This document shows, piece after piece, positions 1 through 5,952 of a stretch of DNA of 7,291 nt. The position numbers and the translations under genes are program-made. Position 1 is the first letter of the stretch; every line of letters begins with the position of its first letter. This DNA is from Bacteroidota bacterium (GTDB lineage Bacteria > Bacteroidota > Ignavibacteria > SZUA-365 > JAADGX01), in assembly GCA_027021285.1 (NCBI GenBank), contig JALUUP010000451.1:1-7291 (forward strand), read 5' to 3'. A model generated the notes under the pieces. That model worked only from the letters and a program-made list of their open reading frames with translations, made no database searches and was not told the DNA's origin.

Positions 1-247
1 TCGAGACTTTGAAAATCGGCACGTAGTGCTCCTCCACGAAGACCTCCTCGCCGGTGCGGGGATTGCGGGCAACCCGTGCCTTGCGTTTTTTGATCTTGAA
101 ACTTCCGAATCCCCTGATCTCGATGCTGTATCCTTCCTTGAGGGCCTCACTGACGGTGGCCAGGAAACCGTCCACCACTGCCTCCGTTTCGACCTTGGTC
201 AGGCCGGTTGCCGACGCGATGTTGTCCACAATATCTGCTTTCGTCAA
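1..247 (-). CDS. HU/IHF-family DNA-binding protein (3' end cut by window edge)
   Basis: This is a small histone-like protein that would bind and bend DNA as a dimer in the nucleoid. The 82 visible residues begin TKADIVDNIASATGL after the initiator, the usual helical N-terminus of HU. The family signature follows: GFGSFKIKKRKARVARNPRTG, with the intercalating-arm motif RNPRTGE, then the beta strand VPIFKVS. Typical family members have 90-100 residues, so only about 10-15 are missing past position 1. The start is read as TTG at 247: no ATG is available, and an AGGAGA Shine-Dalgarno (255-260) lies 7 bases upstream. It lies 25 bp downstream of sppA on the same strand with no terminator between them, so cotranscription is likely. 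HU and IHF subunits cannot be told apart with confidence here. Confidence 0.93.
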   Translation of the reverse strand, partial: MTKADIVDNIASATGLTKVETEAVVDGFLATVSEALKEGYSIEIRGFGSFKIKKRKARVARNPRTGEEVFVEEHYVPIFKVS

Positions 248-254
248 TGTTGTA

Positions 255-260
255 TCTCCT
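255..260 (-). promoter_or_regulatory. Shine-Dalgarno fixing the TTG start of the HU-like gene
   Basis: The minus strand reads AGGAGA, 7 bases before a TTG codon at 247. No ATG or GTG codon in the frame gives a full HU N-terminus, so this site decides the start. It lies in the 25-bp gap after the sppA stop codon, which also suggests the HU gene is translated from the sppA transcript. Confidence 0.75.
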
Positions 261-272
261 GCTCTGGTTAAC

Positions 273-1196
273 TCAATGCCTCAATCTGTATTGAATATCG
301 AAGGTTGGCGCCAGGGACGAGCCGATGTCCTTCAACTCCGACGTCTTGACGCCGGTGAGCTCTTCGAAAAATGAAAGGCGGCGGCGCTTGCGTATGATTC
401 GCGGTTCTCCCGTGATCTTCCCCAGTCGCGCGGCGAGGGCGATGGCGTCTTCGTACGTCCCGACGCTGTCGATCAACCCGATGGAAACCGCTTGCGATCC
501 CGTGTACACCCTGCCATCGGCGATGCGACGCACGGAATCTTCGGAGATGCCGCGTTCGTGTGCCACCGCGTTTACGAACTGGCCGTACACTTCGTTGATT
601 GTGCGCTGCCAGTATTCCTTCTCGGCGTCGGTCATCCGGCGCCAGGGGTTCCCGAGGTCCTTGAATTCCCCGGACTTGATCGTCGTCTGGCTGACCCCGA
701 TTTTTTTCATCAACTCGCCGGTGTTTATGAACTGTGAAACCACGCCGATGGAACCGGTGATGCTCCCCGGGTTGGCGAGAATCCTGGTGCCTCCCAGGGC
801 CACGTAGTAACCGCCGCTCGCGGCGACCGAGCCCATCGATATTACCACGGGCTTGACCTCGCGGGTTTTTCGCAGCTCCTCGTACATTTCCTGGGAAGGG
901 GCCACCGCGCCGCCGGGCGAGTTGATCCGGACGACGATGGCCTTGACAGACGAGCGCTTGCGGTAGCGCTTGCACAAGGAGACAAATTTCTCCGAGCTCG
1001 TGATGGGTGTCAGGAGTTCGATAACAGCGACAGCCCCGGAACCATTGCCCGTAACCTCTTCATCCTCGTCAAACGCGCCGCGGAAACTTCCGGAGATGGC
1101 CGCGGTGAACATGAAGACCGCCACTGCGAAGATGAGGATCGCCATCCCCAGAAATCCGGCAAATATGCCCAGTATCCACTTGCTTGAATTGCTCAT
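273..1196 (-). CDS. sppA: Signal peptide peptidase SppA, short (single-domain) form
   Basis: Membrane-bound serine protease of the S49 family that degrades signal peptides left in the membrane after secretion. The 307-aa protein has one N-terminal membrane segment (about residues 8-34) and then one peptidase domain. The catalytic serine is Ser127 in GSVAASGGYY and the general-base lysine is Lys179 in KSGEFKDLGNPWR. Their 52-residue spacing equals that of the Bacillus subtilis enzyme (Ser147/Lys199), as far as I recall those numbers. Other S49 blocks are present: INSPGG (91-96), GSITGSIGV (144-152) and GRVYTGSQAVSIGLID (228-243). This is the half-length form, unlike the tandem-domain E. coli enzyme. 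The ATG at 1196 has a GGAGG Shine-Dalgarno 12 bases upstream (1209-1213), partly inside a hairpin-forming inverted repeat. It is first in a likely operon with the HU gene and divergent from the metalloprotease gene. Confidence 0.97.
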   Translation of the reverse strand: MSNSSKWILGIFAGFLGMAILIFAVAVFMFTAAISGSFRGAFDEDEEVTGNGSGAVAVIELLTPITSSEKFVSLCKRYRKRSSVKAIVVRINSPGGAVAPSQEMYEELRKTREVKPVVISMGSVAASGGYYVALGGTRILANPGSITGSIGVVSQFINTGELMKKIGVSQTTIKSGEFKDLGNPWRRMTDAEKEYWQRTINEVYGQFVNAVAHERGISEDSVRRIADGRVYTGSQAVSIGLIDSVGTYEDAIALAARLGKITGEPRIIRKRRRLSFFEELTGVKTSELKDIGSSLAPTFDIQYRLRH

Positions 1197-1210
1197 CAGT
1201 ATCTCGTTCC

Positions 1211-1243
1211 TCCGTAACTTATTACGGATACGTAAGTTACGGA
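1211..1243. repeat. Perfect 11-bp inverted repeat at the sppA promoter and RBS (operator or mRNA hairpin)
   Basis: TCCGTAACTTA (1211-1221) and TAAGTTACGGA (1233-1243) are exact reverse complements separated by 11 bases. The spacer holds a further copy of the heptamer TTACGGA (1222-1228), so there are three copies of TTACGGA/TCCGTAA in 33 bp. A shorter alternative hairpin is therefore possible: TCCGTAA-ctta-TTACGGA (1211-1228). The left arm shares three bases with the GGAGG Shine-Dalgarno of sppA, and the right arm covers the candidate -10 element. It could be a repressor operator, or an RNA hairpin limiting sppA translation. There is no T-run after it in either direction, so it is not a terminator. 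Confidence 0.65.
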
Positions 1244-1262
1244 AATGAAATCATAAAGTCAA
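1234..1262 (-). promoter_or_regulatory. Putative sigma-70-type promoter of sppA-HU
   Basis: The minus strand carries TTGACT (1257-1262) as a -35 element, then 17 bases, then TAACTT (1234-1239) as a weak -10. An alternative is TATGAT (1250-1255), one mismatch from the -10 consensus but with a poor -35. With the first choice the inverted repeat covers the -10 and the start site. With the second, transcription would begin near 1243, so the RNA would start at the hairpin. Motif reading only. Confidence 0.4.
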
Positions 1263-1315
1263 CGAAAAACGGTGGTTTACGTGTATTTCATGAATTTCTT
1301 CTTGAATTATATTGT

Positions 1316-1321
1316 TATAAT
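1316..1321 (+). promoter_or_regulatory. TATAAT -10 element upstream of the metalloprotease gene
   Basis: A perfect TATAAT lies 57 bases before the ATG at 1379, in AT-rich sequence. No good TTGACA-like -35 sits 16-18 bases upstream; the closest candidates (TGAATT at 1291 with a 19-base spacer, TTGAAT at 1302 which is too near) are weak. A promoter helped by an activator, or by a lineage-specific sigma factor, would fit. The transcript would have a leader of about 50 bases with a poor Shine-Dalgarno (AAGAG, 1368-1372). Confidence 0.4.
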
Positions 1322-1378
1322 ACGAGGGCATTCTTACTTTTTTGAAGCAGCATGTAGTAATTATTACAAGAGATAACA

Positions 1379-4300
1379 ATGCGATCTTTTTCTTTCCGGC
1401 TCTCTTTTCTTTCCCTGCTCCTCGTATTTGGCTTCTGCGCTGAAGCTTCCGGGGGGGAATCCGGCCGGGTGCGTCTGCCGTCCGAAGGGTATCGTGTGGA
1501 GTACGAGATGTTTCTTCAGCAGGCCCAGGTTCGCGGGGAGAACCTGGCGCAATGGAAGCGGTTCCAGCAGGAGCACGGCACGTGGAGCGCGATCTGGAAC
1601 CCGCTGATCCTGAATCCGCACAGAGCCTGGGGAGAAGGATACCAGATCCCAGGTTATGTTTTCATCAATAAATACAACGCCGAAGCGGCTGCACGGACGT
1701 TCCTTCGTTCCTTCCGGGATTTGCTTCGCTGTGACCCGGAACAGCTCGCGGTGACCAGCGTCTCCACTTACGGCGGAAAGTGGCTCGTGCATTTCCAGCA
1801 GCGGTACAAGGGACTGCCGGTCTTGTTTTCCGAGGTCATCGTGCACATGACCGAGCGGGGAAGGGTGTACCTCTTCGGGTCGGATTTTCGCCCCAGGATC
1901 GAGCTCGACGTTACGCCGACCTTTGCGCCCGGTCACGCCGCGGTCATGGCGTTCAATGGATTGGGCGTACGACCCGATATCGCCCTCGCGGGTGAAGGCG
2001 AGCTCGCGGTCATGCCGGTGACATCGGAGGAGGGGGAAACCGTTCATCTCGTGTACCATTTTTTCGTTGACCAGGACGACCTGCACAAGTGGGAAACATG
2101 GGTGGACGCGCATACGGGCGAGGTGCTGTGGCGGTACAACGTTGTCATGGACGGCATCGGTGGCAAGGTGACGGGAAGAGCGCACTCGGTGAAAGTGACG
2201 GATACCGAAGTCTCCAAGAACATGCCGCATTTGCAGGTGCAGGTGGGAACGGCGAACGTGTACACCGATTCGGTCGGAAATTACAACGCCAATGTCACGA
2301 CGTCGTCCACCGTCACAGCCCGGTTGAGAGGGAAGTACGTCAACGTCCTTCGCCAGGACGCGCCCAGCGCGTCGTTTACGACCACGGCCAGCAACGGCTC
2401 CACGGTGAACATCGTCTGGAACAACTCCAACAGCCACAGCGCCGAGCGCAACGCGTACTACCACGTCAACGTCGCCCATGACTATGTCACTTCGCTGGAT
2501 CCGCAGGTAACGGGCTTGAATTACCGGATGAATTGCAAGGTCAACGTGAACAACGTCTGTAACGCTTTCTGGGACGGGAGCGGCGTGAATTTCTTCCGCT
2601 CGGGGAAGGTCGGCGGACGAACGTGCGCCAACACGGGCGAGATGCCCGATGTGATCTACCACGAATACGGGCACGGCGTCAACACGAAGGTGTACATCCA
2701 GTTCGGCAGTCCTCAGGGGATGAAAAACGGCGCTCTCCAGGAAGGGATGGCCGACGTATTTGCGGCCTTCATCCAGGACAACAGCAAGATCGGCAAGGGC
2801 TTCTTCGGTCCGGGAACAATCATGCGCGATATCAACAACACCCGGAAATACCCGGACCACGTGACGGGAAGGGTGCACGACGACGGTCTCATCATCGGCG
2901 GCGCGTTTTGGGATACGCGCAAGCGCATCGGCCTGGCGAGAGCGGAATACGTGGCGCAGTTCGCCAAGCACTCCGTTCCCGACGACAACAACCTGGGCCG
3001 CGCCTTCGCGGAGTACTTCATCGCCACGCTGGAGGCGGACGACAACGACGGCAACCTGGCGAACGGCACGCCGAACTCGGCCAAGATCGCTGAGGCGTTC
3101 GCCATCCACGGTATCCCCGCGTCGGTTCTCAGCATTTCGCACACGCCGGTTCCGGACAGCCCGGCAAACACGCCCATCCCCGTTTCGGCGGAAGTGAAAT
3201 CGGGTTGGAGCGAGATCAAGGTTTCGAAAGTGCGGGTGTATTATTCCACGGGGTCCGGGTACACGGCGGTCGAGCTTTCGAACACCGGGGGCAACACCTG
3301 GTCGGGCGACATCCCCGGATTGCCCGCTGGCTCGTTCGTCGATTACTACATCGAGGCCCAGGAGACCTGGGGCAGCAAACTATCCTATCCGCCGGGCGCG
3401 CCGGCGAACCACCTGTCCTTCCTGGTCGGATTTCAACAGGCGTTTTTCCACGATTTCGAATCGGACCAGAATTGGAAAGGAGGCGTCCAGGGAGACGACG
3501 CCCTGACCGGCAGGTGGATACGCGACGTTCCCATTCCGACGTTCGTTTCGACGCAGCCCGTGCAGCCGGGAGCCGATCACACCGCGAGCGGCACCAAGTG
3601 CTACGTTACGGGCAACGGTACGCCGGGGGGGCAGCCGGGTGAAAACGACGTGGACGAGGGAAAAACGACGCTGGAATCGCCCGTGTTCAATGCCTCCACG
3701 TACAACGTTCCGGTCATTCGCTACTGGCGCTGGTTCTCCAACGACCTGGGAGCGGCACCCGGAAACGATCCGTGGGTCGTGCAAATATCCTCCGATGGCG
3801 GTTCCAACTGGGTCGATCTCGAAAATACCAAGGCGGCCATGAACGCGTGGATTCCCCGCATGTTCAAGATCGCCGATTACGTAACGCCGACGGCGAACAT
3901 GAAACTCCGGTTCATCGCCCGCGACCAGGACCCGCAATCGCTGGTGGAAGCGGCGGTGGACGACGTCGAGCTGTTGTACGTGACGATCGTCCCGGTTGAG
4001 CTGGAATCCTTCAGCGCGGCGCGATCCGGAACGGGTGCGCTCCTGCGCTGGACCACCGCGGCGGAAACGAATAACTTCGGGTTCGAAATCCAGTACCGCC
4101 TTCTCGACGGCGATTGGCAACGGGCCGGTTTTGTTTCAGGCTCGGGCACGACCACGGAACCGCGTCAATACTCGTACACGATACCGGAAGCTCCCGACCG
4201 GGATTTTTTCGTCCGCTTGAAGCAGATCGACTTCGACGGGGCCTACGAACTGCTTCCGGAGCGCTTCGTTCCAGCGGCAGGAGGACGAACAGGGCTCTTG

Positions 4301-4555
4301 CCCGGATACCCGAACCCGGTGACAGGCGGGGAGAATGCCGCGACGATCCGGTACTTCCTTTCCGAGCCGATGCTTGTTCGAATTGAAATCGTCGATTTGC
4401 TGGGGAAAACGCGTATTATTGCATTGAATGCGGAAAGGAACGGCGGTTTCCACGAATTGCCGGTCACGTTCACCGGTATGCCTTCAGGCACCTACCTGGT
4501 GAGAATGTTCACGAAAAACGGCGTTTTTCACCGAATTCTAAAGATCCTCCGGTAA
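1379..4555 (+). CDS. Secreted fungalysin/thermolysin-like zinc metalloprotease with type IX-style C-terminal sorting domain
   Basis: Predicted exported endopeptidase of 1058 aa. Residues 1-23 are a signal peptide with a likely signal peptidase I cut after AEA (21-23). Residues about 90-255 are the FTP/PepSY inhibitory propeptide (KWLVHFQQRYKGLPV, RVYLFGSDF, WVDAHTGEVLWRYN). Residues about 258-345 look like a small carboxypeptidase-regulatory-like beta domain (VYTDSVGNYNANV). The catalytic domain, about 350-580, has zinc ligands His428 and His432 with catalytic Glu429 in HEYGH, third ligand Glu455 in ALQEGMADVFA, and His500 in RVHDDG as the likely transition-state histidine. It resembles M36 fungalysins more than M4. 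Then come an Ig-like module (about 580-680), a jelly-roll/MAM-like module (about 686-870), a fibronectin-like segment (872-965) and a C-terminal domain (973-1058, YPNP to KILR) of the type IX sorting type. Several Cys residues (386, 394, 416) near the active site may pair. The start ATG has only a weak Shine-Dalgarno. The C-terminal domain could also be called FlgD-Ig-like, so the export route is inferred. Confidence 0.93.
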   Translation: MRSFSFRLSFLSLLLVFGFCAEASGGESGRVRLPSEGYRVEYEMFLQQAQVRGENLAQWKRFQQEHGTWSAIWNPLILNPHRAWGEGYQIPGYVFINKYNAEAAARTFLRSFRDLLRCDPEQLAVTSVSTYGGKWLVHFQQRYKGLPVLFSEVIVHMTERGRVYLFGSDFRPRIELDVTPTFAPGHAAVMAFNGLGVRPDIALAGEGELAVMPVTSEEGETVHLVYHFFVDQDDLHKWETWVDAHTGEVLWRYNVVMDGIGGKVTGRAHSVKVTDTEVSKNMPHLQVQVGTANVYTDSVGNYNANVTTSSTVTARLRGKYVNVLRQDAPSASFTTTASNGSTVNIVWNNSNSHSAERNAYYHVNVAHDYVTSLDPQVTGLNYRMNCKVNVNNVCNAFWDGSGVNFFRSGKVGGRTCANTGEMPDVIYHEYGHGVNTKVYIQFGSPQGMKNGALQEGMADVFAAFIQDNSKIGKGFFGPGTIMRDINNTRKYPDHVTGRVHDDGLIIGGAFWDTRKRIGLARAEYVAQFAKHSVPDDNNLGRAFAEYFIATLEADDNDGNLANGTPNSAKIAEAFAIHGIPASVLSISHTPVPDSPANTPIPVSAEVKSGWSEIKVSKVRVYYSTGSGYTAVELSNTGGNTWSGDIPGLPAGSFVDYYIEAQETWGSKLSYPPGAPANHLSFLVGFQQAFFHDFESDQNWKGGVQGDDALTGRWIRDVPIPTFVSTQPVQPGADHTASGTKCYVTGNGTPGGQPGENDVDEGKTTLESPVFNASTYNVPVIRYWRWFSNDLGAAPGNDPWVVQISSDGGSNWVDLENTKAAMNAWIPRMFKIADYVTPTANMKLRFIARDQDPQSLVEAAVDDVELLYVTIVPVELESFSAARSGTGALLRWTTAAETNNFGFEIQYRLLDGDWQRAGFVSGSGTTTEPRQYSYTIPEAPDRDFFVRLKQIDFDGAYELLPERFVPAAGGRTGLLPGYPNPVTGGENAATIRYFLSEPMLVRIEIVDLLGKTRIIALNAERNGGFHELPVTFTGMPSGTYLVRMFTKNGVFHRILKILR

Positions 4556-4579
4556 TTTCACCTCCTGACATTCGACCAG

Positions 4580-4605
4580 AGGCGGCTGGCGGGCCGCCTT
4601 TTTTT
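4580..4605 (+). terminator. Rho-independent terminator of the metalloprotease gene
   Basis: A 7-bp perfect stem, AGGCGGC (4580-4586) with GCCGCCT (4593-4599), encloses a 6-base loop and runs directly into seven T residues (4599-4605). It starts 24 bases after the protease stop codon. The protease therefore appears monocistronic and the downstream regulator needs its own promoter. Confidence 0.9.
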
Positions 4606-4790
4606 GTTGAAATATTTACCAGGCCACGGGCAATGGCTTGAAATTATTGCAACGCAAAGAACGCGGATTATTCTCTCAATCTTGTTAAAGCGGCTTAAAA
4701 TCGCCTTTTTTTTTGACTATGTGTTGTGGCGTAGTAATTGATGAATGAGGGCAGGAAAATGAGAACGAAGAATAAATACAGGTAGATTTC
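4606..4790 (+). promoter_or_regulatory. AT-rich upstream region of the regulator gene with weak promoter candidates
   Basis: This non-coding stretch separates the terminator from the ATG at 4791. Two sigma-70-like pairs can be read: TTGCAA (4647-4652), 16 bases, TATTCT (4669-4674); and TTGACT (4713-4718), 16 bases, TAATTG (4735-4740). Both are imperfect. A run of nine T (4706-4714) follows a poor GCG/CGC stem and might act as a second, weak terminator. No clear sigma-54 promoter (GG-10-GC) was seen. The Shine-Dalgarno for 4791 is a minimal AGGT (4780-4783). Confidence 0.3.
4741..4785 (+). CDS. Possible 14-codon leader ORF before the regulator (speculative)
   Basis: ATG at 4741 opens a short frame, MNEGRKMRTKNKYR, closed by TAG at 4783-4785, five bases before the regulator ATG. 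A second in-frame ATG at 4759 has AGGG 7 bases upstream (4748-4751). Six of its 14 residues are Lys or Arg. It could couple translation to the regulator or be chance; there is no homology or attenuator structure to support it. Confidence 0.15.
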   Translation: MNEGRKMRTKNKYR

Positions 4791-5948
4791 ATGCTGCAAC
4801 ACTCAGAAACACCGAATTTGCATGACCTGCAAACGGAACGGTTGAAAGCGCTCGGAGCGACGACGATAGAAGAACTACGCAAGATCATCAAGTCGGCGCG
4901 AGAAACGGAGAACCACGAGCTGAAGCGCCGGAACACCTTATTTTTATCCTCTTTACGGGCGAGTTGCATCGATCCGGTCGAAATAATCCAGGATTCACCG
5001 CTCATGCAGCACGTGGCGGGCATCGCCAGGCGTGTTGCCCAAAGCAATGAACCGGTGTTGATCCTGGGTGAAAAAGGAACGGGCAAATCGAAGCTGGCGA
5101 AGTACATTTTCCAGATGAGCGATCGAAAAGACAGGATTTTTATCGAGTACAACTGCGATCTCACCGATGAGATTCAAAACGCCATCGGGATTTTCGGACG
5201 GGCCGCCACCTCTGCCAATAATTACCACCGCGTGTACGGCGTGCTGGAAACCGCGCACCACGCCACGTTGGTGTTGAAAAGCATCGACGCCCTGTCCTAT
5301 CTCTTGCAGCTCCAGCTCCTGGATTACATCCAAACCGGGAGCTTCATCAATATCGAGGGCAAGATCCCGCATACGAGTTTTGTTCGCCTGCACCTTACCG
5401 CGTCCGTAACACCGGAGCAGCTCGAAGAGAGCGGCGTGTTGCATCGCCAGCTCTGGAACCGTCTTCGCGACAACGTGATCGTTTTGCCCCGGCTTGTCGA
5501 GCGCATGCAGGATATCCCGGGATTGGTTGCGTTGTTCTACAGGCACAGGGTCCCGGACAGACGGGTCGCCCGCTTGAGCGACGAGACGGCCGCGTTGCTG
5601 GAAAGCTATTCCTGGCCGGGGAACGTGCGCGAGCTCTTTCTCGTGCTCGACCGCGCCCTGATGCTGTCACAGGATGAGGAGATAAAGCCGGATGTCCTCC
5701 AGCGTGTTCTCGGCGAACACATCGATCGGACGAAGTCCGTGAAGGATATTCATCTCGAGGATATTTATACCACCGCCGGAACGAACTTGAAGGAACTCAA
5801 GACGGAACACATTCGCTCTGTGCTGCGAAGCGTGGGATGGGACAAGAAGAAAGCCGCGGAAATCCTCGGTGTAACGACGCGCACGCTGACCGAGAAGATC
5901 AAGGAATTCCAGGCGCAACACCCGGAAGACATGCCGGAAACCCATTAA
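4791..5948 (+). CDS. Degenerate sigma-54 enhancer-binding-type regulator (AAA+ plus Fis-type HTH)
   Basis: A 385-aa DNA-binding regulator with the fold of NtrC/PspF-type proteins. Residues 1-60 are a short, helical, charged N-terminus with no receiver, PAS or GAF domain. The AAA+ domain follows: an intact Walker A GEKGTGKS (93-100); an expected GAFTGA loop replaced by RAATSA (137-142); an expected Walker B ending in Asp-Glu that reads TLVLKS (159-164), so both acidic residues are lost; and a sensor I position reading TAS where ATN is usual. Arginines at 219 and 224 sit where arginine fingers are expected, and WPGNVREL (275-282) is fully kept. A Fis-type helix-turn-helix ends the protein (about 338-371, KKKAAEILGVTTRTLTEKI). 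From this I infer that it may bind but not hydrolyse ATP and cannot remodel sigma-54 holoenzyme, acting instead as a DNA-binding regulator in the manner of TyrR, which also lacks a working GAFTGA loop. The ATG is the first start after an in-frame stop. Targets unknown. Confidence 0.92.
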   Translation: MLQHSETPNLHDLQTERLKALGATTIEELRKIIKSARETENHELKRRNTLFLSSLRASCIDPVEIIQDSPLMQHVAGIARRVAQSNEPVLILGEKGTGKSKLAKYIFQMSDRKDRIFIEYNCDLTDEIQNAIGIFGRAATSANNYHRVYGVLETAHHATLVLKSIDALSYLLQLQLLDYIQTGSFINIEGKIPHTSFVRLHLTASVTPEQLEESGVLHRQLWNRLRDNVIVLPRLVERMQDIPGLVALFYRHRVPDRRVARLSDETAALLESYSWPGNVRELFLVLDRALMLSQDEEIKPDVLQRVLGEHIDRTKSVKDIHLEDIYTTAGTNLKELKTEHIRSVLRSVGWDKKKAAEILGVTTRTLTEKIKEFQAQHPEDMPETH

Positions 5949-5952
5949 GATG

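Noticed and set aside
268..975. A 235-codon minus-strand frame overlapping sppA
   Set aside because: Same strand, different frame from sppA, Arg/Gly/His-rich and without motifs; sppA has all its catalytic blocks, so this is a shadow.
1430..1445. Cys20 of the protease as a lipoprotein acylation site
   Set aside because: The preceding residues are L-V-F-G-F, with Phe at -1, which does not fit a lipobox; AEA at 21-23 is a better signal peptidase I site.
1451..1457. Run of seven G just after the signal peptide of the protease gene, with another at 3625-3631, as possible phase-variation tracts
   Set aside because: Seven bases is short for slippage-based switching, both runs encode ordinary Gly-rich residues in a GC-rich gene, and the frame is intact.
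1364..3142. A 592-codon open frame on the minus strand, antisense to the protease gene
   Set aside because: Its product is dominated by Arg, Val, His and Asp without any recognisable domain, and it is the mirror of a GC-rich coding frame with clear protein families on the plus strand.
3380..4120. A 246-codon minus-strand frame antisense to the protease tail
   Set aside because: Composition is typical of an antisense shadow, with no domain and no ribosome-binding site of note.
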